A DNA stretch of 64,000 bases, from the NCBI RefSeq assembly GCF_016906535.1, contig NC_057375.1, forward strand, positions 1,054,001 through 1,118,000. Reading direction: 5' to 3'. Source of the stretch: Rhizoctonia solani (Eukaryota > Basidiomycota > Agaricomycetes > Cantharellales > Ceratobasidiaceae). This document shows, piece by piece, positions 10,461-27,803 of the stretch. The translations under genes were made by a program, and so were the position numbers. Below the pieces are notes generated by a model. That model had not been told where the DNA came from and did not search any database. It saw only the letters and a program-made list of their open reading frames with translations. Position 1 is the first letter of the stretch. Each line of letters opens with the position of its first letter.

Positions 10461-13444
10461 TCACACTGTAAAGCTCTTCTTGAGTGGTAAAGCACGACTG
10501 CTTGATCCTACATGTACAACAAACTCCCCTTTCGGGATCGTCCATGTCTGGCGCACTACATCCCACACCGCATGATCTTTTTGTCGTAATTTGAATGTCG
10601 CAGTCTTGGTTTCACCCTTTTTCAAACAGAGTTTGTCGAACCCACGCAGCGAACGCAGTGGCTGATTAGTTTGAGATGCTGGGTAGGAGAGATACTACAA
10701 GTACATCAGCTTTGGATAGTCTTAGTACTACTCGGTTTTCACACACCAACTGAGCAACCTCGCATCCGTAGACCGATCCAGTGTTCTTAATCGAAGCGGT
10801 GATGGTGTATGCGATATCATATAACGTCGCTTTTCCGTCAAAAGGTTCCTTGGTCAGTTGGACACCTACGGACAAGAAATTATTAGCGAGGCAAACGTTG
10901 CGTATTATCATATCTACCATCAGCCGGTTTCCCAGGAGTAGATTGTAACTTGATATTACTGTAGCTGAAAGTAGTGTAGCTAGGCGTAGATGTAAAAGGT
11001 GGCCCCGGGGTACTTCGAACTATTAACATACCTTAGTCCAAATCCAAACTCGAAGCGTGGGGTCACATTCTTCGCATCAAACCTAATGTGTATTTAATAT
11101 ACATAAGAAGTTTTAGACGCATATATGAAGCCTACCAGCGGTAATCGATTAGGTTTCCCTCCTCAAACACGATATGGGGATCTGAGACGTCCTCTGAGTA
11201 GATACCGTTCGGCGGATAATCTGAGAGTGATTTTCCAAGTGTGAATGGAAGCTAAAAAAAATAACGTCAGAAGTAACTAATATGGGAATCACTCTCTAGG
11301 TCCTACCTTGCCTGATGGGTTGACCTCCCCGTAAAGGATGCTGGCGATGGCATTGCCTGTCTCCTGACCGGGGTAGTATGCAAACACAACGGCCGTTACA
11401 TTTGGGTTGTCAATCCAGCTTTCCATCCTGGTAGCTGGATCAGAACGAGCAACAAGATAAAGTGTTTGGTATGGTGGGCTTACAGAACTTGCTGACCGCT
11501 AAATGATGATTGTAAGTGCCTTGAACAGATACTTTGATTGATAAATGCGACTCACGAATGGATCACAACTATCGTGTTATTACACTCTGCTGCGACGGTA
11601 TTCACTAGAGTGTCGCCATTGCTCCATAGTGTAAGATTGTCTCTATCGACAAATTCGGTTTGGTACGAATAAGTGAATACGATGGATGTGTCTGCGATGA
11701 CAGCATTCGCCTTTGCAGCCTCCAAGTTCAGGTCATCGAGCATCCAGTTTACCTGAGTAGAGTTGGCTCTCGCTCTTGATTGAATACCCTCAAGAGGCGT
11801 AATAATGTATGGAGCATATGCGGCCCCAGATCCACCACCAACACTAACCGTCCCCTGTATTTGTATGTTCCTCTTAGATCAGCCACAATTTAAATTCTAA
11901 ACTAATAAATTGACTCACATTATTTGGGTGCTCGGTAGGGCAGTGGTTGATGTTTCCGCAAGAAAGTAGACCATCGGGGTTTGCACCTGCATCCTGACCA
12001 AATACCGCTACGAATTTCGATCTCTTCAGGGGCAGCCCACCTCCGTTCGCGCGGACGTTCTTCAACAGTGTCGCGCTGTCTTCTCCAATCTTGCGAATGA
12101 TCTTATAGTGATCTGCTTGGACGTTTACGTTTGTATTGCCGGGGTTAGTTGATAAGTAAGAGTTGCTTCCGATACCACTGGTGTTGTACTGGACTGCAGG
12201 GAAGCCTTTGTCTTGTCCGAGCGCATAGTACGGTGTCAGGATACGATGCACCATGTCATCCAGTCGCCCAGTTGGCACAGTCCCGTTCTTCACCAGTGCC
12301 ACAAGGTCGGCCCCCCAGAAGCCGGTGCCTGGCATGGTCATGTCCATACCACCCAGCGCAGCGCCTTCGTTTGTCCAGTGAGCATACCAGTCAGACATGA
12401 CATAGCCCTGATAGTCGAGCTCTCCCTTGAGGACCTGGTTAAGAGTCACGTCATCCTCGCAGCCATAAGTGCCATTGACGCGGTTATAACAACACATGAT
12501 AGCACCGGTCCCAGCACGAACGGCCTCGACAAATGACGGTAGATAGGTCTCATGGAATGTGGCCTGTAGAATCTAAGTCAAACAGCGGTCCCACCCAGGG
12601 GAAGTGACGACTTACATCATCTACATCCGACGAGATAGGTAGTGCATGAGCAGTGTTAGATGGGCTATTCGGGTTCCGTTTGGTTTCTTGCTCGTACACA
12701 GAGTAATGTTTGCTCGTCGCTACAACGCCCTTGTCTTGGAATCCCTTGACGCTGAGGTAAGACCCAACACTTGAGAGATATGGGTCGGCGCTAAATCCTT
12801 CCCAGTTTCGCCCGCCTAGTGGTGATCGACCTAGAGGACCACCTGTGACTGGTGCGAGGGCGACGTGAATTCCTTTTCCTCTGAATTCTACCCCAGTGCT
12901 GCCGCGCGTTCATATATGAGCTCACGATCCCAAGTTGCCGCAACAGTGACTTGGGCAGGGAACTGAGAAGCAAAGTCTGCAGGCCGCTATAAACTCGGTG
13001 AATACCGGAGGATGCTGAATATACTAAGAAACACTTACCACGCCCGCTGGGCCATCTTGGAGGCAAAGGGCCGGAATGTTTAGGCGAGGTACTGAGCCTG
13101 TGTTCCCTGCACAAATACTACTGCTTCCAACACCGGTTGTCATATTGACTACAATCTATATGTTACTATGGTATTCGATCAAAATTTCGAGAAAGCTTCT
13201 TGCCTTTCTCTTCGATAGTCATTTGGGATGTTACCTCCCTCGCTTTGGCAAACGCGGATTTCCAAGCACTGCCGCCGTCTGCTAGGGCTACAAATTTGCC
13301 TGTTAGCAGTAAACTTAGTAATAGCGACTATCTGTACTTACGACCCGACCATGTCTCATTATCGCTCTGTCTACGCTCCAGCCTTGAAGCAGTAGACCAG
13401 TTGAAATAGAGTGCCAGAGAGGCCGCAACAAAGGATCCACGCAT
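10461..13444 (-). CDS. GH3 beta-glucosidase 2 (secreted; one apparent frameshift)
   Basis: Same architecture as its neighbours: start ATG at 13444, signal peptide [21 protein letters not shown]-domain ([14 protein letters not shown]), nucleophile Asp in [12 protein letters not shown]-domain with [14 protein letters not shown], and an FnIII-like tail ending [14 protein letters not shown]. The conserved 15-nt exon is at 11484-11498 (HSGQQVLMESW). At 12891-12894 one base is missing relative to GH3-1 and GH3-3, creating an in-frame TAG just before the FRGKGIHV motif. Every other junction checked is in frame, so this is either a recent inactivation or a consensus error. About 200 bp around the nucleophile (12241-12440) is almost identical to GH3-3 although the flanks have diverged. 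Confidence 0.85.
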
Positions 13445-14415
13445 AACACTGCCGTGTTAGAGAGCAGAGTCTCTTGAATTTAGGGCATGAAGATCCCATG
13501 AATTTATACCACTTTCTAGTACTACTGAGGTTATAATATCGGCGTTTTTTTTGACGTAGAGAAGGACATGCCCGGCCCAGGCTCGCCTCGATACTGATCA
13601 ATCACCGGACATATAGCCCTCAATCGGTGAGTTTAGAATATGATTCGGTTGAAAAAAATGGCTGCGTATACGTTATTCTTACCATGGGACTCGAGCCGGT
13701 AAATGAGCCGGGATGCATGGAACTGTCTTGTGATCACGAGACAGAAATTCGAAAGATTCAAGGAACGTGATGTAATATACCCCACAGACCGCATCCATGT
13801 CCCCGCATCTCCCCGCTATCTCATAGGCTCGTGACCAAGAAATGGGCCCCGCTTAATGTTCTTAACATCAAATTGTTCGGATAACTTAGACTTCGCTGAG
13901 TCGGAATCCGAACGACTTGAGAGTTCTGAAATAGCCGGCCGGCTTGGCGTCCAAAAATGGGATGTGGCACTTAAAACGATCCCTCGTCCGGGAATGAATA
14001 TCGATAATAATGGAAGAAGTTTAAGTATACGAATGTCGTTTGAGGTAACCGAGGTTGTTGGGCGAGATGTTTATCGCGTTTTGTAGCTTTTGCACACTCA
14101 ATGCATGTATACCGATAATACCGTTCCAAATGGGCATAATTGTTAGTGTGGAAAGATGGGCTGGCCAAGCCTCATTTGGATGTGAAGGTGGGGAAATGAT
14201 TAGCCGAGTAGCGTAATACCACGCGATTATCTTATATGAATTCAAACCACTTGACTTACTTCCTGGTGAGAGTACCCAAGAACGTTTATACCAGGACCAA
14301 ACGATTCTTAGACTCCTCTTGTGGTTGATGGTTGAGCATAATAACTTCATTTCATTAGAATCCAGATTTCTTGTTGACGAACTACATAGCTTTGATTCAT
14401 CTATGCAAGCAATAC
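13445..14415. other. Intergenic between GH3-2 and GH3-3
   Basis: About 970 bp containing the GH3-2 promoter and the GH3-3 3' flank. No other gene or repeat recognised; the short open frames here show no family motif. Confidence 0.45.
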
Positions 14416-17400
14416 CTATACGTTGAACATAGACTTCAATGGGAGAACGCGACTACTCGACCCCACGTGCACTGTGAATTCTCCCTTTGGAATGGTCCAT
14501 GTCTGACGCACCACATCCCACACCGCATAATCTTTTTGCCGCAGCTTGAAGCTCGTGGTCTTGGATTCCCCTCTATTTAAGCACAGTTTATCAAAGCCAC
14601 GCAAGGAACGCAAGGGCTGGCTGGTTTGTGTGGAGGGGTAAGATAGATACTATATTTCGTACTAAGTAATGTTCGATTTTATGTCTCAAAAAATGTAAAA
14701 CGCACCAGCTGCGTGACCTCGCATCCATTAATGGAGCCGGTGTTCTTCACCGTTGCCGTCACAGTGTATGCAATGTCGTAAAGAGTGCCACTACCATCGA
14801 AGGGTTCCTTGGTGAGTTGAATACCTAAATTCCTAAAATTGGCAAAATTCACTCCAATTTTTACTCAGTACTCTCACCATCGATAGGATTTCCAGGAGTG
14901 GATCGGATCTTGAGGTTGCTGTAATTGAAAGTTGTAAGGCTGTGAATCATTGAGAGTATATGTGAGTCAATAAACCGACTGATTGAGAGTCCATTTACCT
15001 GAGGCCAAACCCGAACTCAAAGCGTGGCGTGATATTTTTGGCGTCGAACCTGTTCACGAACTTGGTAACAAATTTTACGAGCCACACAAGAACCTACCAT
15101 CGATAGTCGATGAGGTTGCCTTCTTCAAAGACAATATGTGGGTCCGTAACATTCTCGGTAAAAATACCATTGGGGGGATAGTCGGAAGCGGATTTAGCAA
15201 TTGTGAAGGGGAGCTATGTCCAAGACGCAAGGCGCGAATGTTGAGAGAAATTGCGCACAAACGAAGTCTTAGGACTGACCTTGCCCGAGGGATTAACTTC
15301 TCCGAAGAGAATACTTGCAATGGCGTTTCCGGTTTCTTGACCTGGATAATAGGCAAAAATCACGGCAGTAATGTTGGGATGTTCAATCCAGTCGTCCATC
15401 CTACCACCCAAAACTAATGAGCAAGGCCAAGAAATAGCGGCTTCAAAAGTGAACGTACAAAATTTGCTGGCCACTAGACAAACAGCGATGAGAGGTGACA
15501 TAACGCCTGCAAAACATCTACTTACGAATGGACTACGACAATAGTGTTGTTACATTCAGCCGCAACTGTTTTGATCAAGTTGTCTCCGTTACTCCAAGCG
15601 GTCAGGTTATCCCGATCACGACTTTCTGTTTGATACGCATACGTGAAAACAATGGAAGTATCGGCAATTTTCGCGCTCGTCTTTGCCGTCCCCAAATCCC
15701 AGTCGTTGAGCAACCAGTTAACTTGAGTTTCGTTTGCCGATGTCCTAGATTGAATGCCCTCTAGTGGAGTGACGATGTATGGAGCATATGCAGCTCCAGA
15801 GCCACCACCAATACTACTGGTACCCTAAAAGAAGGAAGATGAGGATCACTTTAACAAACTTGCGATATGATCGACTGACGTTGTTAGCATGGTCGGCGGT
15901 ACACCTATTATCACTCCCGCAATAGAGCAAGGGGTTCGGACCGGAATCTGCCCAAACACCGCTACAAACTTGGACTTTTTCAAAGGAATCCCCCCTCCGT
16001 GAGTGCGCGTGTTCTTCAGCAGAGTCGCACTCTCCTCCCCAATTTTCCGAATGAGTTTGTAGTGATCAGCTTGAACATTTACGTTCGTGTTTCCCGGATT
16101 GAGTGCAAGGTATGTCTGGGATCCAATGCCGCTGGTGTTGTATTGTAGCGAAGGAAAGCCTTTGTCCTGTCCAAGTGCGTAATATGGTGTCAAGATACGA
16201 TGCACCATGTCATCCAGTCGCCCAGCTGCACAGTCCCGTTCTTCACCAGTGCCACAAGGTCGGCCCCCCAGAAGCCAGTGCCTGGCATGGTCATGTCCAT
16301 ACCACCCAGCGCAGCGCCTTCGTTTGTCCAGTGAGCATACCAGTCAGACATGACATAGCCCTGATAGTCGAGCTCTCCCTTGAGGACCTGGTTGAGAGTG
16401 ACATCGTCTTCGCACCCATGAGAGCCATTGACACGGTTGTAGGAACACATAATGGAACCTGTTCCAGCACGAAAGCCTCGACAAACGACAACAGGTATGT
16501 TTCGTGGAAGGTGGCCTAAAATCAATTAGTGGATGTGAGTAATGTTATATCTGGGATCAGACAATGTACCTACATCATCAACGTCTGAAGAAATTGGAAG
16601 GGGATGGTAGGTGCCGTTATAACGAGGGGGAAGCAGTTTCTGGTTTCGATATGTCTCTTGTTCATACAGTGAGTAATGCTTGCTCGTCGCTACAACTCCC
16701 CTATCTTGTATCCCCTTGACTGTAATGTACGACCCGATGCTTGAGAGATAAGGGTCTGCACTGAAGCCTTCCCAGTTGCGGCCACCCAATGGCGAGCGGC
16801 CAAGAGGGCCGCCGGTAACGGGAGCTAGCGCAACATGAACGCCTTTCCCTCTGAATTCGTCTGCTATTGCTACGGCTCTGTCGTATATGAGGTCGCGGTC
16901 CCATGTTGCGGCGACTGTTACCTGAGCAGGAAATTGGGAGGCAAAATCTGCAGGGCGCTGCAACCACAGTCTTAAGTGGCAAGTTGATCCTGGCAATAAA
17001 TGACTACTTACAACGCCTGCAGGGCCGTCTTGTAGGCAGAAGGTAGGAATGTTAAGTCGGGGAACGGCGCCGGTGTTACCAGCACATGTGCTGCTCGACC
17101 CAATTCCGGTCGTTATATTTACTGAATTGGTTAAGTAAGATAGGGATATCAATCTATTGAACATAATCGGCACTCACCCTTCTCTTCGAGTGTCATCTTA
17201 GAAACTACCTCCTTTGCCTTGGCGAAGGCATGTTTCCATGCACTACCACCGTTCGCAAGAGCTATAAATACACGATCATTTTAGAATAAAACATTTCAGT
17301 CGGGTAAAACACATACGGCCGGACCAGGTTGAGTTGGTTGCTTGTCTGCGCTCCCCCGGCAGAGCAAGAGACGCGTTAAAGTACAGCACAAAGGATGCCG

Positions 17401-17419
17401 CGAGCAGAGATGTTCGCAT
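14416..17419 (-). CDS. GH3 beta-glucosidase 3 (secreted; three apparent frameshifts)
   Basis: Start ATG at 17419 with signal peptide MRTSLLAASFVLYFNASLA. GH3 landmarks are all present: [42 protein letters not shown], nucleophile Asp in [24 protein letters not shown] (candidate acid/base Glu), [23 protein letters not shown] and the FnIII-like C-terminus SSSRVLPL. The 15-nt exon is at 15459-15473 (HSGQQILMDDW). Aligned by eye to GH3-2, single bases are missing at about 15948 (in FGQDSGPNP), 16228 (in NGTVPAGRLDD) and 16472 (in FVEAVRAG). As given, it cannot make a full enzyme. Because all three are one-base losses in otherwise well-conserved coding sequence, either consensus errors or early pseudogenisation would explain it. 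Confidence 0.8.
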
Positions 17420-18183
17420 GATTGAGGCACGTTTGTTTCATAGCCGTAGCATCAACCCTCAACGCCCGTATTATATTGTGTTTTAGGGGTATTGCTGATT
17501 GGAGCACCGGCATTTTTATGGGAACGTGTTGAGAGACCCTAAGTAGGTCATCTGCAAAGGCGAAATTCGTCGGAGAGTTATGCTTTCGAAGATGTCCGGG
17601 TTCAAGGATATTAACCCACCGTTAGAATGCAAGTGTAACGAATCTTTAGCCGAGACCTTCGAAAACATTATGCCACGAAGTGACGCTTGAGAGGAAGACG
17701 TGACCTAGTTAATGTCGCCCGCTCACTAATTTGCGCTGCACTTGAGAACTCAAGTCCTATGCTTCGCCACACCGTACGGGTCAAGCCATGTCGTGTTTTC
17801 GGCCGATATGGTCATTATCCGCGATGCTCTTATGGTTCCAAAATCGCCGAGACAGTGATGGAATCCAGCAGTTGAGCCGTCCAAATGATTCTCTATTCAC
17901 TTCATGTACGAGTAACCCGATATTGAATATCGATATCCGAACCGAGAGGCTGGCTAGTCCACCATGAACATCATCGGGAGCAGCTATTTCGTTAGCACTG
18001 CCACCGCCTAAGCGCCAGCGCTTCGATCACACTAAAAGAGGATCTATGAACACGCTAAAGCTACTTTATATTTGTAGTCATTAAATATAGAACTTGATTA
18101 ATTGATGTATTTGGTGGCGGGAACAGCTCTCTGGCTGTGTAGTCCCACCTTGGTTGATGTCAGTAAACCATGAGACTTCATTG
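17420..18183. other. Intergenic between GH3-3 and the GMC gene
   Basis: Contains the promoter of GH3-3 and the 3' flank of the GMC oxidoreductase. Nothing else recognised. Confidence 0.45.
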
Positions 18184-22726
<4,543 letters not shown>

Positions 22727-25042
22727 TAATGTTGAGTACGAAAAGAAAGGAGACGAAAGAGCGTGCTGTTCGTATTTGTATTATTCAGCTAATTATTAAA
22801 TTATTGAGGAAGGTGGACGAAACCTCAATTTATAATACGTGCGCGTGGGGTGGTGCATCACCGAATCCGGATGCACGAAGCCGGATAGCCGACAACACAT
22901 TCTTCAGTTATTTGAATAAGCCCACTTTTCCGGTATGATGGTCGGGGGTCGAGGCTCAGTTTAAAGAAAAAATGATCGTGATTGTGGACTGGGTTAGAGC
23001 TGACGATGCTGGTAAACAAGCGCTTTGACCCCAAATCCTTATAAGTACCCAGCCATCGTAACTCTATAATAGGCCGACACTTCAGACACGCATCCGCCGA
23101 TCCCAAGTTCCAGGGTGGCATAAATGCGATTGCTATATATAAGGAGCAATCTCCGCCATGCACTCAGCGATCGTTTGTAGTTTTCAAATACTCTCGATTG
23201 AGAAGCTAGAAAATCTGGTAAGTTCCCGATTTAGGCTTAAGCAAAACAATCAGTGAAATTAATCGGTCTGGCTACAGAAACAGACTTATCGGGGGGCGAC
23301 GTTTCAATGTCTTGATTCTTGTTAGCTCAACCTATGTACATCGAAATTTCCTAAGAATGTTGTGAGGAATGTTGTATGTTAATTAACTCGGTAAAACTAC
23401 GCTCTTGCGATTCAGCATATGTAATGATGTGACGTTTGTGCGCATGCAGCTGGTACACCGTAGTATCAGCCAGAGAGGGTAATTTATATCTCAATGTAAA
23501 AACATATCCATATCGAGGATCAAAATGGGGGCCCTAAAACCCACATAGCTGCTTTAGAAACATATTTGACTCGACCTTCAGCCTTCGAGCATAGTCTCCT
23601 CAACCACTTACACGTTACATAACTTTCAGAGTGTTCTAACATTATACCCTACTATTTTCTGGTCTGATGGGTGCTTATAGAACGAACCTCTCCCTTTCTT
23701 TACGCACGGGGGATTTGGTTTTGCTTGTTCGTTGACCATTAAACATCAATCACTTCCATTTTCACTGTACAAGGTTATAATACTGAAAATTAGTGCGTGT
23801 TTAAGTGAGGATTGAGCTGAAATCAAGATCAACACATACTGATTTCAGGTACCGACCCTTCATAGTCTGATTCATGCTGAGGGAGGCATACTAAATTGTA
23901 ATTTTCAGGCCATATCCTACTGAAAAAGGAATCTTTTACTGATGTACTGATTTTCAGGATCTTATCACACCACAGTGAATTTGGGGTACATATTTACGTA
24001 TATAGGATTGGTGGTATTGACGATGGCCTGTGTTGAGGTTAATACTATATATGTAGCAAACATAGAAGCGACACTATATTGGCATGGTTTGCATAAATAA
24101 CATATACATGGCGCACTAACGCTAGGGAGCTTTGCGGTTAGGATCTGGATAAAATCTGTTGATGACTTGAACCCGCAATCGCGGGTCGACTTGAGGCGCC
24201 CTCAAGAGCAAATATAAGGCAGTAGGGCACCTTTGCCACGAGGACTGTGTTTATCGGGTTTTGTTCGCTCCAGTTCCAGAATGGTGATTTAGAGTACTGA
24301 AAATTATCGCTACAGCATGCACATCAGTTGTACTGAAATTCAACCACCCCTTTTTCAACTCTGCCTCATAGGTTGAATTGGTGTGCGCGGATACAGTACG
24401 CCAAACCGAATCTCCAATTAAGGCGAGTCCCCAAATCTCAAAGAGTCTACGCCCTGTGCGGATATTCAATCAGAATCAAGCCCAGGCCCAACTGGTATCA
24501 AAGACCTACTAACTGAAAACTTTACTTCTACTCTTCTTACCAGATATAATTGCTGTTAGGCGCTCTAAATCTAAAACTGTCAACGTGCGGCCACGGTGGA
24601 GGGGCAGCTTCATGACTATGCCTCGCTAATCAGTACCAGTGATCTTGCTGACTCTGGACATTGAGACGTGAGTGGGGCCGGCGGGTTGGGTGAACAGCCC
24701 TCGCAAAAGTCACAGACGAGTCCCACGTGAGGAAAGAATTAGCAAAACACTGGTGCGATAACCAGGTCGAATGCACGGTAATGGCATGATCGATCCTCTG
24801 CAATCGAGCTTCACGTGACCGTGACCGTGGCCGCGACCCCCATACCTAAGCTCGGGCGTGTATCACCACAAATCCCAATCCACAACCCATGTAACATACC
24901 AGATGAATCAATAGACTAATTCACCATGGTTAACTGCAATCTGTTTAGGGGCCAATGACCTAAGCAACATTTTACGAAACCGTAGCAGATACGAATGGTC
25001 CTTGATTCAATTTATAATATCCGACCACATAGTCCGCTCGAA
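22727..25042. other. Long intergenic region between OYE and MFS-1
   Basis: About 2.3 kb between divergently transcribed genes. It contains a MITE at 23763-23977. No coding gene is supported. An AT-rich stretch at 23640-24120 surrounds the MITE. A tRNA-like GCGGGTTCAAGTC on the minus strand near 24170 does not fold into a full tRNA. Confidence 0.5.
23763..23977 (+). mobile_element. MITE copy A (CACTG-terminal family, ~215 bp)
   Basis: Begins CACTGTACAAGGTTA and ends ATCACACCACAGTG, so the termini are inverted CACTGT. Internal blocks (CTGAAAAT, TTGAGCTGAAATCAAG, TCTGATTCA, CTGATTTTCAGGATCTTATCA) recur in the copies at 53880, 55323 and 57144. It is non-coding. The flanking trinucleotides do not match in this copy. 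Confidence 0.75.
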
Positions 25043-25873
25043 GAGCAATTAAATGTGTCCAAAATGGCATACCTCCGCACGCTTTACGGTAATCATATGT
25101 AATAAGTTGTGGGGATGTACACTTATTCTTTTAGGGGGCAAACTGGCAGACGGCCAATAAATTCGTTGAAAACAGCCTTCGACGCCACGAAAAACACGAG
25201 GTATAGAAGGTGGAACCGAACTAGATATTCCAAGAATTCGCGGTTTGTAGTTCAAGGCGGCCTTTTAAACCCCCTCCAATTCTAATCCTCTGCAACATCT
25301 TTCTGTTCGAATAATGAGTGTCGAGAAAGCTGTCACCCAGAACTACAGCTCTTCACGTCCGTGCTCGTTGAACACGCGTCCATTTACCATTTTAGGCGAC
25401 AAACGCGTCCATTTACCATTTTAGGCGACAAGTTGAGTAATGATCGACGCGATTTAGAGAAAAACAGCGATGAGCAATTAAATGGTCCAAAAACATACCC
25501 TCCGCACGCTTTACGGTAATTCATATGTAATAAGTTGTGGGGATGTACACTTATTCTTTTTAGTGGGGCAAACTGGCAGACGGCCAATAAATTCGTTGAA
25601 AACAGCCTTCGACGCCACGAAAAACACGAGGTATAGAAGGTGGAACCGAACTAGATATTCCAAGAATTCGCGGTTTGTAGTTCAAGGCGGCCTTTTAAAC
25701 CCCCTCCAATTCTAATCCTCTGCAACATCTTTCTGTTCGAATAATGAGTGTCGAGAAAGCTGTCACCCAGAACTACAGCTCTTCACGTCCGTGCTCGTTG
25801 AACACGCGTCCATTTACCATTTTAGGCGACAAGTTGAGTAATGATCGACGCGATTTAGAGAAAAACAGCGATG
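25043..25873 (+). repeat. Tandem direct duplication of MFS-1 promoter and first codons
   Basis: Bases 25043-25472 (~430 bp) are repeated at 25472-25873 (~402 bp). The unit runs from GAGCAATTAAATG through the ATG and the first ~40 codons to AAAACAGCGATG. The left copy has an additional 29-bp direct repeat (25374-25402 and 25403-25431). From about 25145 on, the copies are identical apart from that insertion; before that, the few differences are mostly small indels near homopolymers. The left ATG at 25315 opens only a ~36-codon frame, so the functional start is at 25744. Confidence 0.9.
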
Positions 25874-27803
25874 CGTTAGGTGAAAAAAGCACACAAGTCA
25901 ACGATTCACCTTCACTTTGTGCCTCGGATCCCATTGTACTACCCATCGACATCACTCGCGGGGACAATGAGTTTATTGAAGGAGGATGGCAAGGCTGGCT
26001 GGTAGTCATCGGGTGCTTTTTAATCGGGGCACCAACCGTTGGTGAGCCAGTTAATATGGGTACTTGTAGCAACCCTACTGACATCTAGTTTTACCGTTAT
26101 AGGCTGGAAGTAGGTACGATCGTTCGAGACCCAGTTGAGACCCTGACTAGTGTCGAAGCCTTATTTGGGGAGTGTTTCAGGCATACCATTCGGCCCATTT
26201 GCTTCGAGAAACTCCCGATGCCACTCTTAGCTTGATTGGGGCATCACAGAATGCGGTATGTAAGCTCATGACACGCTTGGTAGGACGCTGCTTAACAGTC
26301 GTGCTGCGTTGGGGGGCAGACAATGGCGGCTGTGGCCTTTATTTCTGGGAAATTAGGTGACCGGTAGTATGTATTGAGCATCCAATATACGCCAATTAGT
26401 TTACTACTTACCACTTATATGCGGCGGGCTATCCAGTGGCTATAAGGTACGTACTACATTACTTGAATGTAATGTTTTCTTGATTGGCGAGGGTTAGTGC
26501 TTCATCATCGCGGGGTGCACTTAGTGTTTGTTAGCCAATTTTCGGCTGCATGGTGCAAACAATTCTGGTCAATATTTATTACCCAAGTAAGTGACATTTA
26601 ACTCGACAAATCCACAACACTCAATTTATGCTAGGGTGTATTACAAGGAGCGGGGTGTGGCTTGACTTTGCCTATGGTCTTTGCATTACCATCGCAATGG
26701 TTCAAACAATACCGTGGTCTAGCAACAGGCATAGTCATTGCTGGTGCAGCTCTCGGCGGCGCGGTCTCCTCTCTGGTTATTCAGGTTAGTGTTTATTCGA
26801 TTAACATATCGATGAAAACCAATAATGTTTGGCAGGCAATGCTTTTACGAATGTCATTACAAATGACGCTCCTTATCTATGCGTTCGCTCAAGGAGGGAT
26901 CATGTTTGTAGGATGCTTTCTTGTCAAAGTGCGCCCCTTAGCGTCGCATATAACAGGACCTATCCATAAAAGAATCAAATGGGTTGATACCGTGTACTTC
27001 AAGGACCCAGTATTTTGGAGTTGCTGGTTCGCATTGGCCCTCTTTGTTCTGTAAGCTTTTTCCGTATCTTTTTAATCCTATATTCACTTTGGCATACAGC
27101 GGCTATCAAATTCCGTTGATATTTATCTCGGTATACATACGTGATACTATTCCATCCATATCACCACAGCTAGCGACTCTTCCTATTGCAGTGATGAACT
27201 TTTCAAGCGCGGTCGGGCGTACAACGTTGGATTATTAGCAGACCAAATCGGCTTTGTCAACGCCTTGATCTTAACAGCAACGATCAGCGCATTTAGCCAA
27301 GCGGTTCTCTGGAACGTCACTACTTATACTTACGTGGGAGTGATTACATTTTCGTGAGTTCTCATATTGAAGATAACTTGTTGGTGACTAAATGCATAGT
27401 GCAAAGCATCATTTTTGGCTTGACGGGGCCTTGTTACGTGAGCCTTACACCGCCCATTGCCACTACGTTATATGGCATGCAAAGTCTTGCATCCCTTACT
27501 GGATTACTCAACATTGCTAGCCTTCCAGGTACGAAGAAAGGCTTACTGGTGTAAAATTGTAAACAGCTGAAGCTCTATATAGGCGCATTTAGCGGCCCAC
27601 CAATAGGTGGATACATCCTAAAGGCATCGGGGAGAAACTGGCACGCTCTCGCTGGCTATAGTGGGGCTGTGCAATTCGCAGGTGTGTTATGTATCTTGTA
27701 TGGTAAGTTGATTTATTTAGTTCTCATCCTTAAATCACTAAATATGTGTACTGTACATGAAGCTCGATTCAAGCGGGAACCAAAGATTCTTGCATGTCTA
27801 TGA
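25744..27803 (+). CDS. MFS transporter 1, monocarboxylate-permease-like
   Basis: A 12-helix carrier of the fungal MCT/MCH type, expected in the plasma membrane; substrates in this family are monocarboxylates or related small acids. A ~75-residue cytoplasmic N-terminus precedes EGGWQGWLVVIGCFLIGAPTVG. Then come FQAYHSAHLL, FISGKLGDRYGYK, LPSQWFKQYRGLATGIVIAG, PLIFISVYIRDTIPSI, DQIGFVNALILTA, GLTGPCYVSL, SGRNWHALAGYSGAVQF and the terminal ARFKREPKILACL. Exons include a 7-nt one (26103-26109) and a 10-nt one (26437-26446), both conserved in MFS-2. Two single-base losses disturb the frame, near 26521 (TTT read as TT) and 27229 (GGG read as GG). It is a paralogue of the gene at 51263. Confidence 0.85.

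Noticed and set aside
24160..24240. tRNA-like GCGGGTTCAAGTC on the minus strand
   Set aside because: The T-arm 3' half does not pair, and no acceptor stem or D-arm can be built around it.
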